The translations under genes and the position numbers were made by a program. The notes under the pieces were generated by a model. That model searched no databases and was not told the origin of the DNA. It saw nothing but the letters and a program-made list of their open reading frames with translations. From DATBVX01 sp963696675 (lineage in GTDB: Bacteria; Pseudomonadota; Gammaproteobacteria; Steroidobacterales; Steroidobacteraceae), in the NCBI GenBank assembly GCA_963696675.1, contig CAVOLM010000058.1:19705-83704 (forward strand): 64,000 nt of DNA. Reading direction: 5' to 3'. Each line of letters opens with the position of its first letter. Position 1 is the stretch's first letter. Below, piece by piece: positions 38,082 to 47,861 of the stretch.

Positions 38082-38777
38082 TCAGAAGCGCGCCTGCGGA
38101 ACAATCAGGACATCACCGGGTTTCATCGCCACGTTTTCCGACATCTTGCCTTCCTTGATCAGATCCTCCAGGCGTACCTTGATCTCGATTTCCTTGCCCT
38201 GCGCGTCCATGCGCACGATCTTTGCGCGGTTTCCCGCCGCAAATTCGGTCAGGCCGCCGACGGCGAGCACCAAGTCAAGCACCGTCATGCCCTCTCGGTA
38301 GGCAACGGCCTGCTGTGTTTTGACCTGGCCAATGACCTTGACCTGGCTGAAGGTACTGATCGCATTGCTAACGATGATGCTGACCTGTGGCGTGCGAACG
38401 TACTCTGCAAGTTTCGTCTCGATGTCGCGCGCCAGCTGGGCTGGAGTCTTGCCAACCGCAACCAGGTCCTCCACGAGGGGCGTGGAGATCTTGCCGTCAG
38501 GGCGCACTGTCACAGTGACAGAGAGTTCGGGATTGCGCCAAACAAAAACCTGGATCGCATCTCCGGGCCCGAGCTTGTACTCGGACATAGTACTGTCGGC
38601 TACGGGTGCCGGCACCGCCGCGCTAGGCGCAGCGCTTTTTGGCTCCTCCTCCGCGCGAGCCGGCAGCTCGCAAACGAACGCCATTGCCATTACCGCACAC
38701 CCGAGCGCACACGCCCGGCAAACCGCCCCGCCGCGTTTGACCGTTCGCGTCCAATCGCTACTTACAAGTCTGTTCAC
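38082..38777 (-). CDS. Polysaccharide export protein (Wza/EpsE-like, XrtA type)
   Basis: This 231-residue periplasmic or outer-membrane export protein has an N-terminal signal (GCAVMAMAFVCELPARAEE) and a Poly_export domain (SEYKLGPGDAIQVFVWRNPE, then VTVTVRPDGKISTPLVEDL). It then has a SLBB-type domain (VKVIGQVKTQQAVAYREGM) and the C-terminal MKPGDVLIVPQARF. It lacks the long C-terminal helix of Wza, as is usual for the TIGR03027 family. It starts at a GTG (38777) with GAGAG upstream, and is the channel or gate partner for the chain-length protein 18 bases downstream. Confidence 0.9.
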   Translation of the reverse strand: MNRLVSSDWTRTVKRGGAVCRACALGCAVMAMAFVCELPARAEEEPKSAAPSAAVPAPVADSTMSEYKLGPGDAIQVFVWRNPELSVTVTVRPDGKISTPLVEDLVAVGKTPAQLARDIETKLAEYVRTPQVSIIVSNAISTFSQVKVIGQVKTQQAVAYREGMTVLDLVLAVGGLTEFAAGNRAKIVRMDAQGKEIEIKVRLEDLIKEGKMSENVAMKPGDVLIVPQARF

Positions 38778-38787
38778 GTCTCTCAGC

Positions 38788-41624
38788 TCAGTTCAGCTTC
38801 AAGGTACGCAGCAACGCCTCGGCATCGGTACGCGACGCAAAGTGTTCATCCGACTGCAACAGTGACATCAACATTTCCGTTGCGCGCTTCTTGTCGCCGG
38901 TCGCGGCGTGAGCAGCTGCCAAGTGGTAGCGTATCTCGATGTTGTCTGGTGAGTTTCCGGAAGCCTTTTCCAGAACTCGCAGCCCCTGTGTAACTTGACC
39001 ACCCCGAAACAAGATCCACCCGTAGGTGTCCGCGATTTCACCGACCTTGGGAGCCGCCTCATAGGCGCGGCGGGCGAACTCCGTTGCTCGTGAGTTGCCA
39101 CTCTCATAGTACAACCAAGCCAGATTGTTGAGCACCGTTGGGTCGCCGTTGGCCACAGCAGCAAGCTGCTCGAACTGATGTATCGCTTCCGGGCGCTTGC
39201 CCGAGCGTTGATAGTAGTCCGCCAACACCAGCGATACGATACGATCTTCCGGAACGGCCTCGAGCCGCTGTTCAAGCACGTGTTCCGGGTGCGTCGCATG
39301 CGAGGCTCGCAGGACGTGAAATGTCTTGACCGCCAGCTGCGAGCTGGGGCGTTCGCGCGCGGCCATTGAATACGAACTTCGCGGCCGCATCGAAATTTCC
39401 AGCTGAACGGTCGACGTCCCCTTCGAGCTCGTGAGTGGCAAATGACGGCAACCCGAATTCTGGCAATCTTTCGATGAGCCGACGAGCTTCCGGGATCCTC
39501 CCGTCTCGTGAATTCATCTCGATCAGCATGACGGCGGCCTGCGCGGCGATCGGGCGCATGGTGAACGCCGTTTCAAGCGTGCGACGCGCCTCGACCGTCT
39601 GATCCAGCGCTCGTTGCACACGCGCCGTGTTGATCATCGCGCCCTGAGACCCGGCTGCGGCCGCCTCATTGAATCGCGCCAGTGCATCGTCAAGTTGGCC
39701 CGCATGCATCAGCACCTCGCCCACGGCATTCAGCAGGTCCGGACGATCCGTAGCAACCTCGAGTGCCTGCTCTAGCAGGGAACGTGCGCGCTTTGGGTCG
39801 TTGTCCAGAAAGGCGAGTTGCGCCAATCGCAGACGCGCGTCGACAGCGGCTGGATTCGCGGCAATCGCCGCCTCGAGCAGTTGGCGTGTTTGGGCACGGT
39901 CGCCACGCAGAGCTGCAAGGACCGAAAGAGCCAAGTAGGCGCGCTGGTTTCCCGGTTCGATCTGTAGTACTCGGCGCAACTCCTTCTCCGCCTCAGCGGT
40001 CCTCGATTCGCGCACTTGTAACTGCGCCATGCCCAGTCGAGATGAGACATTCTGTGGGTCCAGAACTTAGGCTCCGCGTCAAGCATTTGCGAGCCTGGGC
40101 GAGCTCCCCGCGATGGAGCAAGTACCGGCCGGCCAGCCCCAGCAGCTCGGCATCATTCGGGTTAGCCGACAACAGCTGATCGAGCGCTCGGCGGGCCTCC
40201 GCAGGTTCCTTCCCAACGACTTTCGCGAAGAAAAGAAGTGCCTGAACCTGCGAGCTGCGCGCCTCCGGGGGCAAGCCCTCGAGCAATGCGTTCGCCTGCT
40301 CCCGACGCCCCGTCGACAGGTAGGCGCGCGCCAACCTCACACGCCCCTCGATCTGATCCGGCGCCGCCGCCACGCTCTTCTCCAGATGAGCGATGCCGGC
40401 ATCCTCACTTCCGGTCTGTATCAGCGCCGCCCCCATCAACCAGTCGAATTGCGCATCGCCGGTCACGGCATCGCTGGTTTCGGCCAGGGTACGGCGAGCT
40501 GCGTCAGGCTGCTTGCGGGCAAGATACACCTGGGCCAGAGCCTTGCGCGCGGCGACATTGTCGGGGTGCTCGGCCAGTAGCTGTGATAGCTCCGCCTCGG
40601 CCTGCTCGAGTGCTCCTTGTGACAGCAAGGCGATGCCCAGCAGGAGCCGCGCCGGCGCCGATTCCGGAGCGGCCTTCAATACGTATCGCAGCTCGCCGAC
40701 CGCCGTCTTGTAGTCATCGTTCAACAGCGCAACGCGCGCTCGCAGGAAGTGAGCGGCGACGGCATTCGGGAATCGTGAGGCAAGGCGCGATAGAGTCTGT
40801 GCCGCACCTTTCGAATCTCGCAGCGCCAGCTGCGAGTCTGCCAATCCATTGAGCAGCGCCAATTCCTGCGGCAGGTTGACCTGCCCACGCGCAGCGTCGA
40901 GTCCGTTCTGGAACGACTCGATCGCCTCGCCGAATTTGCCACGCTCGTGCAGAATCGCTCCTCGCAGCAGCCATGCCTGCGTCGATCGCGGGTTCTGCAC
41001 CAGCGCCTGCTGCACCGATTCCAGCCCCGCTTCCAGCTTCTGCTGCTTGACGAGGAGGCGGGCCTGCTGCAGCAGCGCACCCGTGTCGTGCGGATCGAGG
41101 CGCAGGGCTTGCGCCACGCTCCGTGCACTGTCCGCCTCCTTGCCCAGTCCTTCCTGCGTCATGGCCAGCCAGGTCCAGCGCTGCGCGGCAGGAATCATCT
41201 CATCCTTCTCCAGGATGCGTTGCGCATCCTCCAAACGGCCGCGAGCAATGAGGATCTCAACGCCGAGCATGCGCGCTTCGACGCTGTCTGCTCCGGCCTG
41301 CCGCGCATGATCGAGTTCCTTCTGTGCCGACTCGGCATCGCCGATGTCCAGCGACAGGCGCGCGAGCGCCATACGCGCACCAATGTGCGCCGGATCTTTC
41401 TCGAGAGCGGTCTTCAGCTCCGTCATGGCCGCACGATAGTCTCCTCGTGCAAGCTGGACCTGTGCCCGGGCAACCCGCTGGTCGGCTCCCACGAACAGGT
41501 TGCAGGCTGTGAGGGCCACGAGAATACCCGTCACCGTAACCACCCTGGCCATGGCGATTACTGGACGAAGCATCCTGGACGGTCGAAAATGTGCGCCATT
41601 CTTCATTCGAGTTGTCGGGGCCAC
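38788..41624 (-). CDS. prsT: PrsT-type TPR lipoprotein, XrtA/PEP-CTERM system (frameshifted)
   Basis: The N-terminus has a lipoprotein signal (VTVTGILVALTACNLFVGAD, lipobox LTAC), followed by a solid array of tetratricopeptide repeats over about 900 residues (for example ARGDYRAAMTELKTALEKDP). This is the profile of PrsT (TIGR02917), which lies beside xrtA in such loci. Frame changes lie near 40075 and 40050 (between ELAQARKMLDAEP and SRLGMAQLQVRE) and near 39368. The repaired protein is about 930 residues and ends TDAEALLRTLKLN. The GTG at 41624 overlaps the xrtA stop (TAGTG); an ATG at 41606 is the alternative start. TPR arrays in this position probably assemble the export machinery. Confidence 0.85.
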
Positions 41625-43174
41625 TAGCCGGATGGGTCATCGTGCGAATAATAATCTGGAATCAGCGCCAGGAGAGCTTGCCCGCGCTGCTGCCAGAGTT
41701 TCGCAACCAACCTGCGAGCCCGGTCACAATCGACATCGCAGCGAGCCGCGAAAGCTAGCACTCCCGAGGGGCGTCCACCCGTGAGCGCCATCGCACCGTA
41801 ATAAAACTGTTCTAAAATTGGACTTCTCGTGACGATGCCGCCGACCTCGTAGACATAAGCGACAACCCATCGCTCGCCTGTCGACGCCTCTGCTTCTACT
41901 TGTGCTAGCTCGCGCCCAAGGGCGACCGCGATCTGTGTTGGCACACCCTTCGTCGAGACCGAATGCCATGCTCCGGGCGCAATGACATCATTGAGGTAGT
42001 ACACGAGCTCCTGTCCGGGATGCTGCTCCTCATAAAGGTTGACATAGACCTCGACGGTACCCTCGCCGGAACGGTAGGCAGCCCGGACCGCAGCGTCATT
42101 TCCTACAAAATTAGGCTGCCACGCGGGGTCGAACGGCAGCGGTCCCTGCCAGTGGTTCGCAACTACCGGCAGCGAACCGAGTTTCAGCGACCGGTAGTCC
42201 CGCCTATCGGCCAACGCGGTGAAGGCCAGCGGTATGACCAACAGTCCAAAAGGTACCCACGTTGCAGTGGCGACGCGAGAGCCGGTGGGAGGAGCGGCAG
42301 CGGGCCGCGCGCCGTCGGTCGCCTTCTCTGGAGGAGGCGCCAAGCGTACGCCAATAGCGACTATCCCCAACATCAGTACGGCGAAAACGGCCCAGCCGAG
42401 CGTGAAATGCTCTACCGCAACGAAGTAGTGCCTCATTGCCGTGAGGTGCCCCGCGTAGATGACAATGATCACTCGTATCCAGTTCGCGATGAGGCTGAGC
42501 ACTGCAGCGGCACCGATGAGCGCCAGGCGCTTGCGTCGAGGCAGTTTCATTACGACGCCGACGAGGCACGCGACCGCCAGCGTGACCACGAAGAAACGCT
42601 TGCCGCTGCAGCCCTCGGCGATCTGGAATGTGCCTGCGGGAATCGTGACCGTGCTGCCTGCAAGAACCGCAGGAACGCCAAGCAAGGCAAGACCTGTCTC
42701 CGTTGCTAGGACGGTCACGCGCTGCAGGGTCGGCACCATGTAGTCCCACACCGGCACCGCGAAGTACAGGAATGTCAACGGACCCGCGCTCGCTCTTGCA
42801 GCATGCGAGCCGGCTGACGCCAATACCGCCAGGAACAGCGTGGGCGGAATGAGAACCTGCTGCCCGAACGCGCTGCTGCCTCCGAACGCCACCAGCCACA
42901 ACGCGATGGCGATGAGCAACGCCATCGCAGCTAGCAATACGGGCCGGGCCGGCTGTTCGTTAATCCTGCGCCTGGCAGCGACGAGCCAGACTGCAGAGGC
43001 CACGACGACCAGGAACCCGTGCCGATAGTCATGGATCTCGAGCCAGTAATTCCCCAGGAACAGAACGCTGGGCCAGAATGCGACGAGACCAAAGAGCAAA
43101 ACCCCATACGTGATCGTGCTCGCGCGAAGCGCGCCGTTCCTCACCTGGATCAACGACTCAGCGGCCACTGCCAT
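41624..43174 (-). CDS. xrtA: Exosortase A (XrtA) with C-terminal EpsI domain
   Basis: This 516-residue inner-membrane transpeptidase-like enzyme is predicted to cleave and anchor PEP-CTERM proteins. The eight or so membrane spans contain the catalytic triad: Cys in AEGCSGKRFFVVTLA (about 186-200), Arg in LIANWIRVIIVIYAG (about 230) and His in VEHFTLGWAVFAVLML (about 256). Residues 315-500 form the soluble EpsI domain (RDYRSLKLGSLPVV, YVNLYEEQHPGQELVYYLND), which is fused to exosortase in the XrtA type. The start ATG at 43174 is three bases from the prsR stop. The gene is intact. No PEP-CTERM substrate gene is present in this window. Confidence 0.93.
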   Translation of the reverse strand: MAVAAESLIQVRNGALRASTITYGVLLFGLVAFWPSVLFLGNYWLEIHDYRHGFLVVVASAVWLVAARRRINEQPARPVLLAAMALLIAIALWLVAFGGSSAFGQQVLIPPTLFLAVLASAGSHAARASAGPLTFLYFAVPVWDYMVPTLQRVTVLATETGLALLGVPAVLAGSTVTIPAGTFQIAEGCSGKRFFVVTLAVACLVGVVMKLPRRKRLALIGAAAVLSLIANWIRVIIVIYAGHLTAMRHYFVAVEHFTLGWAVFAVLMLGIVAIGVRLAPPPEKATDGARPAAAPPTGSRVATATWVPFGLLVIPLAFTALADRRDYRSLKLGSLPVVANHWQGPLPFDPAWQPNFVGNDAAVRAAYRSGEGTVEVYVNLYEEQHPGQELVYYLNDVIAPGAWHSVSTKGVPTQIAVALGRELAQVEAEASTGERWVVAYVYEVGGIVTRSPILEQFYYGAMALTGGRPSGVLAFAARCDVDCDRARRLVAKLWQQRGQALLALIPDYYSHDDPSG

Positions 43175-43177
43175 TTG

Positions 43178-44560
43178 TCAGCCCGCGGCCTTGCTTTCGC
43201 GACTCTCAACGCGCATGCCGTAGCGCTCCAGGAGGTCATACAGCGTCGGACGGGTGACACCCAGCAGCTCTGCAGCACGCGAGATATTGCCCTCCGCAAT
43301 GCTCAGGGCCTGCCGGATTGCCTGTCGTTCCGCTCGCGCCCGTGCTTCCTTGAGATTCAACAGCAGGCTGCGGTCAACGACCTTTGCAAGCGCGAGATCC
43401 TCGGCGCTGATCATGGGAGTCTCACTCATGATCACGGCCGTCTTGATCTTGTTCTCGAGCTCGCGCACGTTGCCTGGCCACGGATAGACTTCCATGGCAG
43501 CGAGCGCCTCGTCGGCAAGTCCGCGCTTGGGGCGCCGCTCGCTGGCGCTGATTCGACGCAGGATGGCATGCGCCAGCACTGCGATACCAGCGCCGCGCTC
43601 GCGCAGCGGCGGAACGTGTATCGAAACTTCGCTGATTCGAAAGTACAGGTCCTGGCGGAAGCGCTGACTGGAAATCAGAGCGGCCAGATCCTGGTTCGTG
43701 GCACAGACCACTCGCACATCGACCTCAATCTCTTCCCGGCCGCCGACGCGCTCGATGACCCGGTTCTGGAGAAAGCGCAGTAACTTAGCCTGCAACGCAA
43801 GCGGCATGTCACCGATCTCATCGAGAAACAGCGTCCCGCCGTCGGCGGTCTCGACCTTGCCGATGGTTTGCTTCGCCGCCCCGGTGTATGCGCCCTTCTC
43901 ATAGCCGAAGAGTTCGCTCTCCAGCAGTTGCTCCGGAATTGCCGCGCAGTTGATCGCGACAAACGGCTTCGCGCGCCGATCACTCTGGTCGTGCACCGCG
44001 TGCGCCAGCAGCTCCTTGCCGGTACCGCTCTCGCCGAGAATCAGCACCGATGCGCTGGTTGGCGCCACTTTCTCGATCATGCGACATACCTTGAGCATCC
44101 CCTCATCGGTAGCGATGATCCCATCGAGCGGAGTGTTGGCCTGCACCTCGCGCAGCGTGCGGTTCTGCTCCTCGAGCGAATGCATCTGGAACGCACGCCC
44201 AACTAGCAGCCGCAGCACTTCGGTGTCGACCGGCTTCTGATAGAAGTCATAGGCGCCGAGCGATACCGCTCGTACGGCGTTGTCACGATCGGCGTTGCCC
44301 GTTACGACGATTACCTTGGTCGTCGGAGCGACGCCGAGGATTTCCTTCAACGTATTCATGCCCTCGCCGACCCCCTCTGCGTCCGGCGGCAAGCCAAGGT
44401 CCTGCAGCACCACCGCCGGCGCAAAGCGGCGCAGTTGCGTGAGTGCCTCTGCGCGATTGGTGGCTGCGACGACCTCATACTCGTCGAAGCACCACTTGAG
44501 CTGCTTTTGCAGCCCCAGGTCATCCTCGACGACCAGCAGAACAGGTTTGTCGGTTGACAC
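43178..44560 (-). CDS. prsR: PrsR, sigma-54-dependent response regulator of the XrtA/PEP-CTERM system
   Basis: This 460-residue regulator has three domains. The receiver (about 1-125) opens PVLLVVEDDLGLQKQL, with the phosphorylated Asp in VVLQDLGLPPDAEG. The AAA+ sigma-54 activation domain (about 145-380) has Walker A GESGTGKELLAHAVH, the sigma-54 contact loop GAYTGAAKQT (GAFTGA with Tyr for Phe), Walker B GGTLFLDEIGD and the sensor R-finger region. The Fis-type HTH lies at about 425-455 (GNISRAAELLGVTRPTLYDL). It activates RpoN promoters, which in other organisms lie upstream of PEP-CTERM genes. It is encoded 14 bases downstream of its partner kinase and is intact. Confidence 0.93.
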   Translation of the reverse strand: MSTDKPVLLVVEDDLGLQKQLKWCFDEYEVVAATNRAEALTQLRRFAPAVVLQDLGLPPDAEGVGEGMNTLKEILGVAPTTKVIVVTGNADRDNAVRAVSLGAYDFYQKPVDTEVLRLLVGRAFQMHSLEEQNRTLREVQANTPLDGIIATDEGMLKVCRMIEKVAPTSASVLILGESGTGKELLAHAVHDQSDRRAKPFVAINCAAIPEQLLESELFGYEKGAYTGAAKQTIGKVETADGGTLFLDEIGDMPLALQAKLLRFLQNRVIERVGGREEIEVDVRVVCATNQDLAALISSQRFRQDLYFRISEVSIHVPPLRERGAGIAVLAHAILRRISASERRPKRGLADEALAAMEVYPWPGNVRELENKIKTAVIMSETPMISAEDLALAKVVDRSLLLNLKEARARAERQAIRQALSIAEGNISRAAELLGVTRPTLYDLLERYGMRVESRESKAAG

Positions 44561-44574
44561 GATTCTTATCGCCC

Positions 44575-46629
44575 TTACTCGGTGATCGGTGCCGTGGCGA
44601 GCGGCAGACTAATGGAGAATGTGGTGCCGTGACCGGGACTGCTCTGCACTTCTACGTCCCCGCCAAGCGTGCGCACGTACTCCCGCGCCTGATAGGCGCC
44701 AATCCCCATACCACCCGCTCCCTTGGTCGTTACGAACGGACGAAAGAGCTGCTGCTGCACGAATTCACGGTCCATGCCACAGCCGTTGTCGCTCACCTCG
44801 ATCGAGGCGGCGAGTCCATTGCGCCGGAGACGAATTTCGACGCTACCGACCTCGGGAGTGGCGTCCTGCGCGTTACGGATCACGTGCTCCAGGACCGAAA
44901 CAAGCTTATCCGGGTCCACGTTCACCAGCGTCGGCTGTGACTCGCCTGCGAAGGTAGGCATTGGCATACGAGCCTTGCAGCGCTCAACTGCGCTCCTGGC
45001 GAGCTCGTTCAGGTCTGCCGCGCGCGTCTTGCCTGGACTTGTCTTCTCCCTGAGCTGCTCGATGAGGCGCGTCATGCGCTCGGCTGCGTTGCCGATGGTG
45101 CTGATCGCATCGTCGATGAAGGCGGGGTTGTGCTTGTGTCGAGCGGCGTTGGCAACCAGCAACTGTAGCTGCGCCACCGCATTCTTCAGGTCGTGCATCA
45201 TGAACGCGGTGAGATGGTTGTAGGCCTCGAACTGCCGGCTTTCGGCCAGTCGCTGATCGGCCTGGTGCTGCGCAATCTGAGTGGCTACGTGCCTGCCGAC
45301 GGTCTTGAGCAGGTCTCTGTCCTCGTAACTCAGCTTGAACGACGAAGAAGGGTCGTCCAGCGTAATGAAGCCGACCAGGCGATCGAGCGCGAGCAGCGGC
45401 GAGATCAGCCGCAGTGCCGGGTTGCCCTCGGCCCAATCGGGCAATTCGATATTCTCGTAGCGGCTGGGAAATGAGTGGTATTCCTTCAGGTCGATAATCC
45501 ACTGGCGTGCGCTGAGGAAGCGCGCCAGGTCGTGATCCGCCGGCAGGGCCTGCAGGCGTGGTACGGCGTTCAGGCCCGATGGCCAGGCTGCGATCGGTTC
45601 GAAGCGCCGCCCGGCGTCGTCAATCGCGAAGAGCACGCCGCCGGGACTCGAGAAGATCTGCGCGACCGCACGCACTGCAGTGCGGGCGATATCGCCTTCC
45701 GGCGAGGACAGAGTCCGGATGAACCGTAGCCATTCGATTCGATAGTCGTACTTGTTGCGGTAGAAATGCTTGTTGAGGAAAACCTTGGCGCGCGTGCGTA
45801 TCGTTCCCGAACCGACCAGGACCACGAGCAACAGACCCGAGCCGGCCAGGAACAGGATCTGGGCGACATCGCCCCATGAACCACCGGCGTCGCGAACGTA
45901 GTAGCCCCCAAGCGCCATCAAGAGAAGGTACGAGCCGACGAGCAGCAGGCCACCGGAATAGAACACCACGTGGCGCGAGACAAAGATGTCCAGCGACCAT
46001 TCTGGATTTCGTCGCGCCGAGATCGCGATCAGCGGCACCAGGACTGCGTTCAGAATCCCGCGCGCATTCCATGCATCGACGCTGATGACCTTGAGCAGCT
46101 CTGCCTGCGAGTAAAGGAAGAGGTCGTAGGCAAACATCCCGCCGATCGCGTACACCAAGTACCGCAGTGCGCGCCGCGCTTCGGGACTCGACCCACGATG
46201 GATTTGCTCGACGAGAATGAGGGCGAGCATGGACAACACGAGCCCGCTTCGGGATAGCAGCAGCAGCGGCGCATGATTCGAAAAGCCGGCGGGATCGAGC
46301 AGAGGTGTGAGAATCCCGGAGAGCAAGAGCAGCCCCCAAAGAACCGGCAAGCCGATGCGCAGGAACGCAGGCAGAATCGGTGAGGCGAGACCCACTAGCA
46401 CGGCGAGCCATGCACCGTCACGCAGCAGTTCGGCCGTAAAGACGACGACGAACGGAATGCGGTCGGTAGCCGCATGCAGCGCTAGGGTCGCGGCCCAGAC
46501 CACGGTAGCCAGCGAGGCGAGAATGAAGCGGGCACCTTGCGGCCGCCCCCGCCAACCTGTCCATAGAAGGAGCATGAGCACCAGGAATGCCCCCGCCGCG
46601 AGGACGTAACTCACCGCCCCCAGGGACAT
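44575..46629 (-). CDS. prsK: PrsK, membrane histidine kinase of the XrtA/PEP-CTERM system
   Basis: This kinase of about 684 residues has an N-terminal block of eight or so membrane helices (about 1-270). A GAF-like domain follows (about 320-450, DDPSSSFKLSYEDRDLLKTV). The dimerisation/phosphoacceptor segment is FEAYNHLTAFMMHDLKNAVA, with His in MHDLKN. The ATPase domain has N and G boxes (VIRNAQDATPE, DNGCGMD, GAGGMGIGAYQAREY). The organisation matches TIGR02916. I chose the ATG at 46629 (MSLGAVSYVLAAGAFLVLM), which starts at the first helix; 46692 is an in-frame alternative. It phosphorylates PrsR. No gene for its signal is evident. Confidence 0.92.
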   Translation of the reverse strand: MSLGAVSYVLAAGAFLVLMLLLWTGWRGRPQGARFILASLATVVWAATLALHAATDRIPFVVVFTAELLRDGAWLAVLVGLASPILPAFLRIGLPVLWGLLLLSGILTPLLDPAGFSNHAPLLLLSRSGLVLSMLALILVEQIHRGSSPEARRALRYLVYAIGGMFAYDLFLYSQAELLKVISVDAWNARGILNAVLVPLIAISARRNPEWSLDIFVSRHVVFYSGGLLLVGSYLLLMALGGYYVRDAGGSWGDVAQILFLAGSGLLLVVLVGSGTIRTRAKVFLNKHFYRNKYDYRIEWLRFIRTLSSPEGDIARTAVRAVAQIFSSPGGVLFAIDDAGRRFEPIAAWPSGLNAVPRLQALPADHDLARFLSARQWIIDLKEYHSFPSRYENIELPDWAEGNPALRLISPLLALDRLVGFITLDDPSSSFKLSYEDRDLLKTVGRHVATQIAQHQADQRLAESRQFEAYNHLTAFMMHDLKNAVAQLQLLVANAARHKHNPAFIDDAISTIGNAAERMTRLIEQLREKTSPGKTRAADLNELARSAVERCKARMPMPTFAGESQPTLVNVDPDKLVSVLEHVIRNAQDATPEVGSVEIRLRRNGLAASIEVSDNGCGMDREFVQQQLFRPFVTTKGAGGMGIGAYQAREYVRTLGGDVEVQSSPGHGTTFSISLPLATAPITE

Positions 46630-46836
46630 CAGCCCGCCCCGTCCATATGAAGCATGCCTTCCCGGTCGTCTCGCCGAAGCACGCGCGAGCATAGACCAAT
46701 TGGGCAGGACACTTCGTATTGCGGGTCCGACCTGCGGACCGCGTCCGGATGCTGAAGGCGTCAGAACGCTAAGGAGCGCCCCTTTTGTAGTTTCGAGTTG
46801 TGATACGCGTCACAAAGAGCAATGACGCGATCGAGG

Positions 46837-47532
46837 TCAGATTGTCTTCGATGCGACGTTTGACGGCGAGCTTTCGGTGCCCTGGCTGTTGACCGTCACG
46901 ACGGCAAAAAACCAGGTGCCTGGAGACAGGTTGTCGATTGCGAAGCTGTTGATCGCGGAATTGCTGATGGAAACGGACTGATCGAGGTTGGTGCTACTGC
47001 GTCCATATCGGATGCGATAACCAGCAAGGTCGGTGAGGACGGAGCCGTCGTCATTCGTTGTCGGCGGCACCCATGAGAGCGTCGCGCTCCCTACGGCAAT
47101 CTGCGTGACGGAAATCGAGAACGAAGGGAGCGAGGTCGTCGCCTTGCCATCCGTCACGCTGATGGCAATCCCCGAGTAGTTACCAACGTCACCCGCGCTT
47201 GGTGTGCCAGTAAGGCGTCCGGTCGCAGTGTCGAAGCTTGCCCACGGGGGAACATTGGCCGCAGCGAACTGTAGGCTGTCGCCGTTCGCATCGCTCGCCG
47301 AGGGCTGAAAGGCATAGGACTGACCGACAGCGACCGATGCAGGGGCCTGGCCGCTGATGACGGGCGCAGAGTTAGACCCACCGGGGGGTGGCTGGACGCC
47401 TTCCGATTGCGATGAGCTGCCGCCACCGCCACACGCAGCGATGAGCAAGCTCACCACCGCCAACGCAGACTTTGTGAATCTCGCGCTCAAGAGCACTCTG
47501 CCGACTTCCCGTTCCGAAAACTTATCGCTCAC
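46837..47532 (-). CDS. Lipoprotein with one putative Ig domain and an Fn3-like domain, downstream of a c-di-GMP riboswitch
   Basis: This 231-residue lipoprotein starts at a GTG (47532) with GGAGAG upstream. The signal ends in LLIAACGGGG (lipobox IAAC). A putative-Ig (He_PIG) repeat (about 52-140: SAPVISGQAPASVAVGQSYA, FQPSASDANGDSLQF) is followed by an Fn3-like domain (about 145-231: GSATLSWVPPTTNDDGSVL, NLSPGTWFFAVVTVNSQG). The same C-terminal domain closes the larger protein at 47862-49991, so these are a short and a long form of one family. Lipid anchoring plus Ig/Fn3 modules suggests a surface or matrix adhesin. Control by the riboswitch at 47664-47742 links it to c-di-GMP. Confidence 0.85.
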   Translation of the reverse strand: MSDKFSEREVGRVLLSARFTKSALAVVSLLIAACGGGGSSSQSEGVQPPPGGSNSAPVISGQAPASVAVGQSYAFQPSASDANGDSLQFAAANVPPWASFDTATGRLTGTPSAGDVGNYSGIAISVTDGKATTSLPSFSISVTQIAVGSATLSWVPPTTNDDGSVLTDLAGYRIRYGRSSTNLDQSVSISNSAINSFAIDNLSPGTWFFAVVTVNSQGTESSPSNVASKTI

Positions 47533-47663
47533 GATCTCTCCACACTAGCTGCCCATCTTACTCGTCGCAAATGCGACCAAGATTCCGCACGGCCGCCGCT
47601 GCGAGAATCTCCGATCGCTCGAGATACGGGTGGGATTGCGTAACGACAGACCTCGGAAAAGTC

Positions 47664-47742
47664 CGTCGGCAACCCCGCTATCTAGGTCTGCGACCCTTAG
47701 ACCGGAGGCTTTGCGTCCCCGCCTTTCGACAGGTTTGCCCGT
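47664..47742 (-). promoter_or_regulatory. c-di-GMP-I (GEMM) riboswitch
   Basis: On the minus strand this element has all the conserved blocks of the GEMM-I aptamer in order. GCAAACC comes first, then a stem closed by a GAAA tetraloop (CCTGTC GAAA GGCGGG), then ACGCAAAGCCTCCGG, a second stem-loop (GGTC..GACC) with receptor-like CTAAGGG, and TAGCGGGGTTGCCG. It lies about 130 bases upstream of the GTG of the 231-residue lipoprotein on the same strand. I see no clear terminator between them, so the switch may act on translation or through a less obvious fold. Confidence 0.93.
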
Positions 47743-47861
47743 TGACTCGCGCGAGAAGTAAATAGCATCCGAAAGCGACGCGCAATGTCTTCATTCGCCG
47801 ACATTGCACTGTGCACGGCCCGCGACCTTTGGACCGTGGTGTGACTCCTAGGACCAGAGGT

